A stretch of 64,000 nucleotides of DNA, from contig OX359274.1 of the NCBI GenBank assembly GCA_947179155.2, positions 49,199,564 to 49,263,563 of the forward strand, given 5' to 3'. A program made the position numbers and the translations under genes. The stretch is from Hedera helix. Its lineage: Eukaryota; Streptophyta; Magnoliopsida; Apiales; Araliaceae. Every line of letters begins with the position of its first letter. Position 1 is the stretch's first letter. Below the pieces are notes generated by a model. That model ran no database searches and was not told where the DNA came from. It worked only from the letters and a program-made list of their open reading frames with translations. Positions 22,675-35,527 of this stretch are shown piece by piece.

Positions 22675-23679
22675 GTTAATGTAAGACCCCGAATTTTATG
22701 AAATATAAAAATTAATTTTTCTTCATATATATTTTTCCTGAAACAGTAAGTGGTTAAATTAACGAAATTGAAAGTTAAGGATGTTATGTGTAAATTTTAT
22801 TTTGTCGGACAATATTCGTTTTGTCGGGGAATATTCGGGCCGTACGACGGCGCCGAAATAACTAATTATTGGTGGACCCCACAACGGAATATTTGTCGGA
22901 TATAGAAAACGACAGAAGTAACCTTTTTAAATAAAAATAGTCAACGGTGTTAACTGTTAAAATACCGGTGATAAAAGAATAGTAGCATACGGTAATTTAT
23001 GGTATTTTCTGTAGCACACGGTACTCTACAGTAGCACGCGGTATTGCACAGTGTCTCATACTATTGTTCTGATAATTGACACCGTAACTGTTACGCATCA
23101 TTTCATCAATAATTGTCACTGCATAATATTTTATGTTATCAATTCAATAATTGTTGTTACACAGTATTTTGCATTATTGATTTAATAATTGTCATTACAC
23201 TGTATTTTATATCATTGAGTCAATAATTGTTGTTGCACTGTTTTTAAAATTATTGAACCTAATAATTGTCACAGTTGCAAATATACTGTAATTTATGTTA
23301 TTAAATTAATAATAATCTGTAACGTGTTTATTACATTATTGTTGTAGCATTATTTCATTTTATATGTTGGACCCACAGGAAAAATAAAAAATTTTATTTT
23401 TCAAAAGTTACTATTCACTCCCGGAATTTACTATTCATTCCCGGAAAAGTTACTATTCACTGACGGAAGTTACTGTTCATCTCGGGGAAGTTACTGTTCA
23501 TCTGCCGACAAAAGTTACTGTTCATTACTGTTCACTTTTTGAAAATTTTAAAGTTACTGTGCAAAGTTACTGTGCAAGTATTGAAAATTTTTAAAAACGT
23601 TTGCGCAGCCTCTGCTGAATTTTTTTTTTTTTTTTTTTTTTTTTAGTTCACCTACCACGCATAGTAACCTCTTTTCTCC

Positions 23680-23687
23680 TATAAATA
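23680..23687 (+). promoter_or_regulatory. LTR TATA box (repeated in every LTR)
   Basis: TATAAATA lies 1000 bases into the LTR, just after a poly-T tract and CTCC. If used, U3 is about 1.03 kb and the transcribed R-U5 leader about 1.7 kb, unusually long. The same box recurs at 26892, 30104, 33316, 36528, 39740 and 42953. Confidence 0.6.
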
Positions 23688-24640
23688 GCTTGTTCAACTG
23701 AATAGAAAAATCACACCTAAAACATAAAATTTTTCTATAAGAATTTTATGAGTTTTCTCTGAGAATAGTAAGGCTATTTTGAGTGTTTGAAAGCCAAAAG
23801 GAGTGCAGGAATTTTTCAAGTAAGTCTTTTATTAAAGAGTAGTAATTTTATAAATTCCTATTTTTCACGGTATTCACAAATCTTCCTTTAGAAGACTCTT
23901 CTTTGAGAAGATTCATTTTTAAAAGCTTTCTTTAGAAGATTTATTTTGGAATATTATTTTAAAAACTATTTTAAAGTAGTTATATTATACTACAAAAATT
24001 ATGTTAAATATATATAATTTTGATAGTTCATATTATACGAGTTATCATACACTTTGAAATTTATATGTGGTAATTACTAATTTTACTACAAAAATATAGG
24101 TTGATCAATCTCATTTAAATCAATATCCAGTCACGTGTTAAGGTAAGAAATGTCATTTTTTTTACACTCTTGAACTTGCTACGGTAAGGGATATTATTTT
24201 CTTTCATACTCCTGAATCGAAACTTATTATGGAACTATTGCTTCTATAATTCCTGAAAATATTATATGTTCCATAATAGTTGAACTTCATTATTTCAACT
24301 GAACCTTCCTATTTTCTGAATCTTTCTATTGAACTGTAACCATTATTCTGAACTGAGAATCTTGAATAACATTTTTAAATTTCACTACACATCATGTTGA
24401 CAATTTGGACATTATTTGAATCTGCACAAAGTAAACTTACGATACTTATTGTTTATCCTGTTTCTTCTGTTCATCAATTGTATCACTATTATTTGTACTA
24501 ATCATCAAGAATCAAGCTGTTGTGAATATCTGTGGCCGGGGGCACATATGTGATATATTTGTTGAACAGATGATAGGTTAAAGGCGATATATTAGGTTAA
24601 AGGCGATACATCTGTTCGGTGTCTTTTATGGCACGTGGTG

Positions 24641-24940
24641 AAAGTTCTCTTTGGCCCGTAGTGCATAGATGAACTGTTGTTTGGTATGATTATGACCAAA
24701 GGCTGAATCTGGTATAATCATGACCGTTGTTGTTATATTGAAAGTTCTCTTTGGCCCGTAGTGCATAGATGAACTGTTGTTTGGTATGATTATGACCAAA
24801 GGCTGAATCTGGTATAATCATGAACGCTGGTGCTATATTGAATGTTCTCTGGCCCGTAATGCATAGATGAACTGTTGATTTGCATGATTATGACCAGGAA
24901 CTGTGAATTTGTATTATCTTGACTAATGGTATTTCAGATG
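24641..24940 (+). repeat. Three 100-bp tandem repeats inside each LTR
   Basis: AAAGTTCTCTTTGGCCCGTA starts at 24641 and again at 24741, with nearly identical 100-bp units containing GATGAACTGTTG and TATAATCATGA. A third, shorter and more diverged unit begins at 24841 (AATGTTCTCTGGCCCG). The block is present in all seven LTRs. Confidence 0.85.
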
Positions 24941-25441
24941 ATAAAAGTTGATGATGTTTTTACGAAAAAGAGAAGCGCGTGGACATTATAGTCTACATTA
25001 TTCTTCTAATAGATTGCTCATTCCGCCGCTATTATTGATCTGAACATTGTTCAAGAATTTAACTGCAGTTTTTGATATACACCTTGTATTCTGTTGTATT
25101 CTATCAAGAACTCACCTGTTGAAGGCTAATGATAATTTATTCGTCATTATCTTAGTCATGATATTTCTTACTGGGCTATTTGAGCTCACCCTTTTGTTCC
25201 ATTATTTTTCAACAGGATATGAGAACGTAGCTGGGTCTAGCCGGGGAATGGAGTGAGAGTCCGAGGGATATCTATTATAGTCTTCACGTGTTGTAAAATA
25301 GTGTGGCAATAATAGTGAAGACTTAGTTGTGTATTATTATACACGGTATTGTTGTACGTTGTGCTTTGTTGTAATAATTTTGTTGTAGTCTTTTGACGAC
25401 TCAAGTTTGGGCTGTGTGGGCCTAGATTTGGGGGCGTCACA

Positions 25442-25891
25442 GTTGGTATCAGAGCCATATAACGAAGAGCCCCGAGCCTCTCGCTGGTGACTTCCTAGGG
25501 AAAGGGGATGCACCGAAGCCAGACTCTCCGTAGGGGACGCCTATAGTACAGGTGGCAAACTGATAGGTACCATTGTGAGGTGTTGTCCCTATGGTGGGAT
25601 GAGAGTCACAGTTGGCATCAGAGCTTAGAGATATGGTCTTTAATGGAGATCTGGGGTAGAACTAGGAGGGGAGAGACGAATATAATCAGTCACTAGTGTG
25701 TCCCACCTAAATTAGATTTTATTATCTAATGAGTTGATTTGAATATAGGGACATGAAGTGATGAGTCAATTTGTTTGAACTAACAATTATTTTGTGACCA
25801 CAGTTTAGTATGACATCTGGAAATCAGGAGGATAACTTTGAAATGCCCGGTACGTCAATTTCGGGGACGAAATTTCATAAGGAGGGGAGGT
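25442..25891 (+). repeat. Internal domain 1
   Basis: 450 bp. The primer binding site TGGTATCAGAGCC is at 25444-25456. A second LTR-end-plus-primer-site look-alike, GTCACAGTTGGCATCAGAGC, begins at 25605. The polypurine tract is at 25879-25891. Private bases relative to the other five are T in GGTGTTGTCC and A in CTTAGAGATATGG. No gag, protease, reverse transcriptase or integrase is encoded. Confidence 0.92.
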
Positions 25892-25896
25892 TGTAA
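25810..25896 (+). pseudogene. 28-codon vestigial gag start fused to pol-end sequence
   Basis: ATG at 25810 opens MTSGNQEDNFEMPG and runs on through the conserved ACGTCAATTTCGGGGACGAAAT motif that normally follows pol, to a TAA just inside the next LTR. This is what a deletion of nearly all gag-pol would leave. It recurs in all six internal domains. The gag origin is inferred from position only. Confidence 0.45.
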
Positions 25897-28653
25897 GACC
25901 CCGAATTTTATGAAATATAAAAATTAATTTTTCTTCATATATATTTTTCCTGAAACAGTAAGTGGTTAAATTAACGAAATTGAAAGTTAAGGATGTTATG
26001 TGTAAATTTTATTTTGTCGGACAATATTCGTTTTGTCGGGGAATATTCGGGCCGTACGACGGCGCCGAAATAACTAATTATTGGTGGACCCCACAACGGA
26101 ATATTTGTCGGATATAGAAAACGACAGAAGTAACCTTTTTAAATAAAAATAGTCAACGGTGTTAACTGTTAAAATACCGGTGATAAAAGAATAGTAGCAT
26201 ACGGTAATTTATGGTATTTTCTGTAGCACACGGTACTCTACAGTAGCACGCGGTATTGCACAGTGTCTCATACTATTGTTCTGATAATTGACACCGTAAC
26301 TGTTACGCATCATTTCATCAATAATTGTCACTGCATAATATTTTATGTTATCAATTCAATAATTGTTGTTACACAGTATTTTGCATTATTGATTTAATAA
26401 TTGTCATTACACTGTATTTTATATCATTGAGTCAATAATTGTTGTTGCACTGTTTTTAAAATTATTGAAGCTAATAATTGTCACAGTTGCAAATATACTG
26501 TAATTTATGTTATTAAATTAATAATAATCTGTAACGTGTTTATTACATTATTGTTGTAGCATTATTTCATTTTATATGTTGGACCCACAGGAAAAATAAA
26601 AAATTTTATTTTTCAAAAGTTACTATTCACTCCCGGAATTTACTATTCATTCCCGGAAAAGTTACTATTCACTGACGGAAGTTACTGTTCATCTCGGGGA
26701 AGTTACTGTTCATCTGCCGACAAAAGTTACTGTTCATTACTGTTCACTTTTTGAAAATTTTAAAGTTACTGTGCAAAGTTACTGTGCAAGTATTGAAAAT
26801 TTTTAAAAACGTTTGCGCAGCCTCTGCTGAATTTTTTTTTTTTTTTTTTTTTTTTTAGTTCACCTACCACGCATAGTAACCTCTTTTCTCCTATAAATAG
26901 CTTGTTCAGCTGAATAGAAAAATCACACCTAAAACATAAAATTTTTCTATAAGAATTTTATGAGTTTTCTCTGAGAATAGTAAGGCTATTTTGAGTGTTT
27001 GAAAGCCAAAAGGAGTGCAGGAATTTTTCAAGTAAGTCTTTTATTAAAGAGTAGTAATTTTATAAATTCCTATTTTTCACGGTATTCACAAATCTTCCTT
27101 TAGAAGACTCTTCTTTGAGAAGATTCATTTTTAAAAGCTTTCTTTAGAAGATTTATTTTGGAATATTATTTTAAAAACTATTTTAAAGTAGTTATATTAT
27201 ACTACAAAAATTATGTTAAATATATATAATTTTGATAGTTCATATTATACGAGTTATCATACACTTTGAAATTTATATGTGGTAATTACTAATTTTACTA
27301 CAAAAATATAGGTTGATCAATCTCATTTAAATCAATATCCAGTCACGTGTTAAGGTAAGAAATGTCATTTTTTTTACACTCTTGAACTTGCTACGGTAAG
27401 GGATATTATTTTCTTTCATACTCCTGAATCGAAACTTATTATGGAACTATTGCTTCTATAATTCCTGAAAATATTATATGTTCCATAATAGTTGAACTTC
27501 ATTATTTCAACTGAACCTTCCTATTTTCTGAATCTTTCTATTGAACTGTAACCATTATTCTGAACTGAGAATCTTGAATAACATTTTTAAATTTCACTAC
27601 ACATCATGTTGACAATTTGGACATTATTTGAATCTGCACAAAGTAAACTTCCGATACTTATTGTTTATCCTGTTTCTTCTGTTCATCAATTGTATCACTA
27701 TTATTTGTACTAATCATCAAGAATCAAGCTGTTGTGAATATCTGTGGCCGGGGGCACAGATGTGATATATTTGTTGAACAGATGATAGGTTAAAGGCGAT
27801 ATATTAGGTTAAAGGCGATACATCTGTTCGGTGTCTTTTATGGCACGTGGTGAAAGTTCTCTTTGGCCCGTAGTGCATAGATGAACTGTTGTTTGGTATG
27901 ATTATGACCAAAGGCTGAATCTGGTATAATCATGACCGTTGTTGTTATATTGAAAGTTCTCTTTGGCCCGTAGTGCATAGATGAACTGTTGTTTGGTATG
28001 ATTATGACCAAAGGCTGAATCTGGTATAATCATGACCGCTGGTGCTATATTGAATGTTCTCTGGCCCGTAATGCATAGATGAACTGTTGATTTGCATGAT
28101 TATGACCAGGAACTGTGAATTTGTATTATCTTGACTAATGGTATTTCAGATGATAAAAGTTGATGATGTTTTTACGAAAAAGAGAAGCGCGTGGACATTA
28201 TAGTCTACATTATTCTTCTAATAGATTGCTCATTCCGCCGCTATTATTGATCTGAACATTGTTCAAGAATTTAACTGCAGTTTTTGATATACACCTTGTA
28301 TTCTGTTGTATTCTATCAAGAACTCACCTGTTGAAGGCTAATGATAATTTATTCGTCATTATCTTAGTCATGATATTTCTTACTGGGCTATTTGAGCTCA
28401 CCCTTTTGTTCCATTATTTTTCAACAGGATATGAGAACGTAGCTGGGTCTAGCCGGGGAATGGAGTGAGAGTCCGAGGGATATCTATTATAGTCTTCACG
28501 TGTTGTAAAATAGTGTGGCAATAATAGTGAAGACTTAGTTGTGTATTATTATACACGGTATTGTTGTACGTTGTGCTTTGTTGTAATAATTTTGTTGTAG
28601 TCTTTTGACGACTCAAGTTTGGGCTGTGTGGGCCTAGATTTGGGGGCGTCACA
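25892..28653 (+). repeat. LTR 2
   Basis: Near-identical to LTRs 3-7. Its private base is G in ATTGAAGCTAAT near 26470. Confidence 0.93.
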
Positions 28654-29103
28654 GTTGGTATCAGAGCCATATAACGAAGAGCCCCGAGCCTCTCGCTGGT
28701 GACTTCCTAGGGAAAGGGGATGCACCGAAGCCAGACTCTCCGTAGGGGACGCCTATAGTACAGGTGGCAAACTGATAGGTACCATTGTGAGGTGCTGTCC
28801 CTATGGTGGGATGAGAGTCACAGTTGGCATCAGAGCTTAGGGATATGGTCTTTAATGGAGATCTGGGGTAGAACTAGGAGGGGAGAGACGAATATAATCA
28901 GTCACTAGTGTGTCCCACCTAAATTAGATTTTATTATCTAATGAGTTGATTTGAATATAGGGACATGAAGTGATGAGTCAATTTGTTTGAACTAACAATT
29001 ATTTTGTGACCACAGTTTAGTATGACATCTGGAAATCAGGAGGATAACTTTGAAATGCCCGGTACGTCAATTTCGGGGACGAAATTTCATAAGGAGGGGA
29101 GGT
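28654..29103 (+). repeat. Internal domain 2
   Basis: 450 bp with primer binding site and polypurine tract as in domain 1. It carries the majority bases at GGTGCTGTCC and CTTAGGGATATGG. Confidence 0.92.
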
Positions 29104-31865
29104 TGTAAGACCCCGAATTTTATGAAATATAAAAATTAATTTTTCTTCATATATATTTTTCCTGAAACAGTAAGTGGTTAAATTAACGAAATTGAAAGTT
29201 AAGGATGTTATGTGTAAATTTTATTTTGTCGGACAATATTCGTTTTGTCGGGGAATATTCGGGCCGTACGACGGCGCCGAAATAACTAATTATTGGTGGA
29301 CCCCACAACGGAATATTTGTCGGATATAGAAAACGACAGAAGTAACCTTTTTAAATAAAAATAGTCAACGGTGTTAACTGTTAAAATACCGGTGATAAAA
29401 GAATAGTAGCATACGGTAATTTATGGTATTTTCTGTAGCACACGGTACTCTACAGTAGCACGCGGTATTGCACAGTGTCTCATACTATTGTTCTGATAAT
29501 TGACACCGTAACTGTTACGCATCATTTCATCAATAATTGTCACTGCATAATATTTTATGTTATCAATTCAATAATTGTTGTTACACAGTATTTTGCATTA
29601 TTGATTTAATAATTGTCATTACACTGTATTTTATATCATTGAGTCAATAATTGTTGTTGCACTGTTTTTAAAATTATTGAACCTAATAATTGTCACAGTT
29701 GCAAATATACTGTAATTTATGTTATTAAATTAATAATAATCTGTAACGTGTTTATTACATTATTGTTGTAGCATTATTTCATTTTATATGTTGGACCCAC
29801 AGGAAAAATAAAAAATTTTATTTTTCAAAAGTTACTATTCACTCCCGGAATTTACTATTCATTCCCGGAAAAGTTACTATTCACTGACGGAAGTTACTGT
29901 TCATCTCGGGGAAGTTACTGTTCATCTGCCGACAAAAGTTACTGTTCATTACTGTTCACTTTTTGAAAATTTTAAAGTTACTGTGCAAAGTTACTGTGCA
30001 AGTATTGAAAATTTTTAAAAACGTTTGCGCAGCCTCTGCTGAATTTTTTTTTTTTTTTTTTTTTTTTTAGTTCACCTACCACGCATAGTAACCTCTTTTC
30101 TCCTATAAATAGCTTGTTCAGCTGAATAGAAAAATCACACCTAAAACATAAAATTTTTCTATAAGAATTTTATGAGTTTTCTCTGAGAATAGTAAGGCTA
30201 TTTTGAGTGTTTGAAAGCCAAAAGGAGTGCAGGAATTTTTCAAGTAAGTCTTTTATTAAAGAGTAGTAATTTTATAAATTCCTATTTTTCACGGTATTCA
30301 CAAATCTTCCTTTAGAAGACTCTTCTTTGAGAAGATTCATTTTTAAAAGCTTTCTTTAGAAGATTTATTTTGGAATATTATTTTAAAAACTATTTTAAAG
30401 TAGTTATATTATACTACAAAAATTATGTTAAATATATATAATTTTGATAGTTCATATTATACGAGTTATCATACACTTTGAAATTTATATGTGGTAATTA
30501 CTAATTTTACTACAAAAATATAGGTTGATCAATCTCATTTAAATCAATATCCAGTCACGTGTTAAGGTAAGAAATGTCATTTTTTTTACACTCTTGAACT
30601 TGCTACGGTAAGGGATATTATTTTCTTTCATACTCCTGAATCGAAACTTATTATGGAACTATTGCTTCTATAATTCCTGAAAATATTATATGTTCCATAA
30701 TAGTTGAACTTCATTATTTCAACTGAACCTTCCTATTTTCTGAATCTTTCTATTGAACTGTAACCATTATTCTGAACTGAGAATCTTGAATAACATTTTT
30801 AAATTTCACTACACATCATGTTGACAATTTGGACATTATTTGAATCTGCACAAAGTAAACTTCCGATACTTATTGTTTATCCTGTTTCTTCTGTTCATCA
30901 ATTGTATCACTATTATTTGTACTAATCATCAAGAATCAAGCTGTTGTGAATATCTGTGGCCGGGGGCACAGATGTGATATATTTGTTGAACAGATGATAG
31001 GTTAAAGGCGATATATTAGGTTAAAGGCGATACATCTGTTCGGTGTCTTTTATGGCACGTGGTGAAAGTTCTCTTTGGCCCGTAGTGCATAGATGAACTG
31101 TTGTTTGGTATGATTATGACCAAAGGCTGAATCTGGTATAATCATGACCGTTGTTGTTATATTGAAAGTTCTCTTTGGCCCGTAGTGCATAGATGAACTG
31201 TTGTTTGGTATGATTATGACCAAAGGCTGAATCTGGTATAATCATGACCGCTGGTGCTATATTGAATGTTCTCTGGCCCGTAATGCATAGATGAACTGTT
31301 GATTTGCATGATTATGACCAGGAACTGTGAATTTGTATTATCTTGACTAATGGTATTTCAGATGATAAAAGTTGATGATGTTTTTACGAAAAAGAGAAGC
31401 GCGTGGACATTATAGTCTACATTATTCTTCTAATAGATTGCTCATTCCGCCGCTATTATTGATCTGAACATTGTTCAAGAATTTAACTGCAGTTTTTGAT
31501 ATACACATTGTATTCTGTTGTATTCTATCAAGAACTCACCTGTTGAAGGCTAATGATAATTTATTCGTCATTATCTTAGTCATGATATTTCTTACTGGGC
31601 TATTTGAGCTCACCCTTTTGTTCCATTATTTTTCAACAGGATATGAGAACGTAGCTGGGTCTAGCCGGGGAATGGAGTGAGAGTCCGAGGGATATCTATT
31701 ATAGTCTTCACGTGTTGTAAAATAGTGTGGCAATAATAGTGAAGACTTAGTTGTGTATTATTATACACGGTATTGTTGTACGTTGTGCTTTGTTGTAATA
31801 ATTTTGTTGTAGTCTTTTGACGACTCAAGTTTGGGCTGTGTGGGCCTAGATTTGGGGGCGTCACA
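29104..31865 (+). repeat. LTR 3
   Basis: Its private base is A in TACACATTGTATTC near 31507; otherwise it matches the majority sequence. Confidence 0.93.
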
Positions 31866-32315
31866 GTTGGTATCAGAGCCATATAACGAAGAGCCCCGAG
31901 CCTCTCGCTGGTGACTTCCTAGGGAAAGGGGATGCACCGAAGCCAGACTCTCCGTAGGGGACGCCTATAGTACAGGTGGCAAACTGATAGGTACCATTGT
32001 GAGGTGCTGTCCCTATGGTGGGATGAGAGTCACAGTTGGCATCAGAGCTTAGGGATATGGTCTTTAATGGAGATCTGGGGTAGAACTAGGAGGGGAGAGA
32101 CGAATATAATCAGTCACTAGTGTGTCCCACCTAAATTAGATTTTATTATCTAATGAGTTGATTTGAATATAGGGACATGAAGTGATGAGTCAATTTGTTT
32201 GAACTAACAATTATTTTGTGACCACAGTTTAGTATGACATCTGGAAATCAGGAGGATAACTTTGAAATGCCCGGTACGTCAATTTCGGGGACGAAATTTC
32301 ATAAGGAGGGGAGGT
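31866..32315 (+). repeat. Internal domain 3
   Basis: 450 bp, majority sequence, no private change noticed. Confidence 0.92.
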
Positions 32316-35077
32316 TGTAAGACCCCGAATTTTATGAAATATAAAAATTAATTTTTCTTCATATATATTTTTCCTGAAACAGTAAGTGGTTAAATTAACG
32401 AAATTGAAAGTTAAGGATGTTATGTGTAAATTTTATTTTGTCGGACAATATTCGTTTTGTCGGGGAATATTCGGGCCGTACGACGGCGCCGAAATAACTA
32501 ATTATTGGTGGACCCCACAACGGAATATTTGTCGGATATAGAAAACGACAGAAGTAACCTTTTTAAATAAAAATAGTCAACGGTGTTAACTGTTAAAATA
32601 CCGGTGATAAAAGAATAGTAGCATACGGTAATTTATGGTATTTTCTGTAGCACACGGTACTCTACAGTAGCACGCGGTATTGCACAGTGTCTCATACTAT
32701 TGTTCTGATAATTGACACCGTAACTGTTACGCATCATTTCATCAATAATTGTCACTGCATAATATTTTATGTTATCAATTCAATAATTGTTGTTACACAG
32801 TATTTTGCATTATTGATTTAATAATTGTCATTACACTGTATTTTATATCATTGAGTCAATAATTGTTGTTGCACTGTTTTTAAAATTATTGAACCTAATA
32901 ATTGTCACAGTTGCAAATATACTGTAATTTATGTTATTAAATTAATAATAATCTGTAACGTGTTTATTACATTATTGTTGTAGCATTATTTCATTTTATA
33001 TGTTGGACCCACAGGAAAAATAAAAAATTTTATTTTTCAAAAGTTACTATTCACTCCCGGAATTTACTATTCATTCCCGGAAAAGTTACTATTCACTGAC
33101 GGAAGTTACTGTTCATCTCGGGGAAGTTACTGTTCATCTGCCGACAAAAGTTACTGTTCATTACTGTTCACTTTTTGAAAATTTTAAAGTTACTGTGCAA
33201 AGTTACTGTGCAAGTATTGAAAATTTTTAAAAACGTTTGCGCAGCCTCTGCTGAATTTTTTTTTTTTTTTTTTTTTTTTTAGTTCACCTACCACGCATAG
33301 TAACCTCTTTTCTCCTATAAATAGCTTGTTCAGCTGAATAGAAAAATCACACCTAAAACATAAAATTTTTCTATAAGAATTTTATGAGTTTTCTCTGAGA
33401 ATAGTAAGGCTATTTTGAGTGTTTGAAAGCCAAAAGGAGTGCAGGAATTTTTCAAGTAAGTCTTTTATTAAAGAGTAGTAATTTTATAAATTCCTATTTT
33501 TCACGGTATTCACAAATCTTCCTTTAGAAGACTCTTCTTTGAGAAGATTCATTTTTAAAAGCTTTCTTTAGAAGATTTATTTTGGAATATTATTTTAAAA
33601 ACTATTTTAAAGTAGTTATATTATACTACAAAAATTATGTTAAATATATATAATTTTGATAGTTCATATTATACGAGTTATCATACACTTTGAAATTTAT
33701 ATGTGGTAATTACTAATTTTACTACAAAAATATAGGTTGATCAATCTCATTTAAATCAATATCCAGTCACGTGTTAAGGTAAGAAATGTCATTTTTTTTA
33801 CACTCTTGAACTTGCTACGGTAAGGGATATTATTTTCTTTCATACTCCTGAATCGAAACTTATTATGGAACTATTGCTTCTATAATTCCTGAAAATATTA
33901 TATGTTCCATAATAGTTGAACTTCATTATTTCAACTGAACCTTCCTATTTTCTGAATCTTTCTATTGAACTGTAACCATTATTCTGAACTGAGAATCTTG
34001 AATAACATTTTTAAATTTCACTACACATCATGTTGACAATTTGGACATTATTTGAATCTGCACAAAGTAAACTTCCGATACTTATTGTTTATCCTGTTTC
34101 TTCTGTTCATCAATTGTATCACTATTATTTGTACTAATCATCAAGAATCAAGCTGTTGTGAATATCTGTGGCCGGGGGCACAGATGTGATATATTTGTTG
34201 AACAGATGATAGGTTAAAGGCGATATATTAGGTTAAAGGCGATACATCTGTTCGGTGTCTTTTATGGCACGTGGTGAAAGTTCTCTTTGGCCCGTAGTGC
34301 ATAGATGAACTGTTGTTTGGTATGATTATGACCAAAGGCTGAATCTGGTATAATCATGACCGTTGTTGTTATATTGAAAGTTCTCTTTGGCCCGTAGTGC
34401 ATAGATGAACTGTTGTTTGGTATGATTATGACCAAAGGCTGAATCTGGTATAATCATGACCGCTGGTGCTATATTGAATGTTCTCTGGCCCGTAATGCAT
34501 AGATGAACTGTTGATTTGCATGATTATGACCAGGAACTGTGAATTTGTATTATCTTGACTAATGGTATTTCAGATGATAAAAGTTGATGATGTTTTTACG
34601 AAAAAGAGAAGCGCGTGGACATTATAGTCTACATTATTCTTCTAATAGATTGCTCATTCCGCCGCTATTATTGATCTGAACATTGTTCAAGAATTTAACT
34701 GCAGTTTTTGATATACACCTTGTATTCTGTTGTATTCTATCAAGAACTCACCTGTTGAAGGCTAATGATAATTTATTCGTCATTATCTTAGTCATGATAT
34801 TTCTTACTGGGCTATTTGAGCTCACCCTTTTGTTCCATTATTTTTCAACAGGATATGAGAACGTAGCTGGGTCTAGCCGGGGAATGGAGTGAGAGTCCGA
34901 GGGATATCTATTATAGTCTTCACGTGTTGTAAAATAGTGTGGCAATAATAGTGAAGACTTAGTTGTGTATTATTATACACGGTATTGTTGTACGTTGTGC
35001 TTTGTTGTAATAATTTTGTTGTAGTCTTTTGACGACTCAAGTTTGGGCTGTGTGGGCCTAGATTTGGGGGCGTCACA
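32316..35077 (+). repeat. LTR 4
   Basis: Majority sequence; no private change noticed by eye. Confidence 0.93.
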
Positions 35078-35527
35078 GTTGGTATCAGAGCCATATAACG
35101 AAGAGCCCCGAGCCTCTCGCTGGTGACTTCCTAGGGAAAGGGGATGCACCGAAGCCAGACTCTCCGTAGGGGACGCCTATAGTACAGGTGGCAAACTGAT
35201 AGGTACCATTGTGAGGTGCTGTCCCTATGGTGGGATGAGAGTCACAGTTGGCATCAGAGCTTAGGGATATGGTCTTTAATGGAGATCTGGGGTAGAACTA
35301 GGAGGGGAGAGACGAATATAATCAGTCACTAGTGTGTCCCACCTAAATTAGATTTTATTATCTAATGAGTTGATTTGAATATAGGGACATGAAGTGATGA
35401 GTCAATTTGTTTGAACTAACAATTATTTTGTGACCACAGTTTAGTATGACATCTGGAAATCAGGAGGATAACTTTGAAATGCCCGGTACGTCAATTTCGG
35501 GGACGAAATTTCATAAGGAGGGGAGGT
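35078..35527 (+). repeat. Internal domain 4
   Basis: 450 bp, majority sequence. Confidence 0.92.

Larger units (their letters stand above)
22680..25441 (+). repeat. LTR 1
   Basis: The 5'-most LTR, the most divergent of the seven. Private bases include A in TGTTCAACTG (near 23697), A in AAACTTACGATA (near 24440), T in GCACATATGTG (near 24548) and A in CATGAACGCTGG (near 24824). A TATA box (TATAAATA) is at 23680-23687. Confidence 0.93.

Noticed and set aside
25047..25458. 69- and 73-residue open frames recurring in every LTR
   Set aside because: They recur only because the LTRs are near-identical copies. They have no family signature, the plus frame starts at a non-ATG codon, and the minus frame overlaps the primer site.
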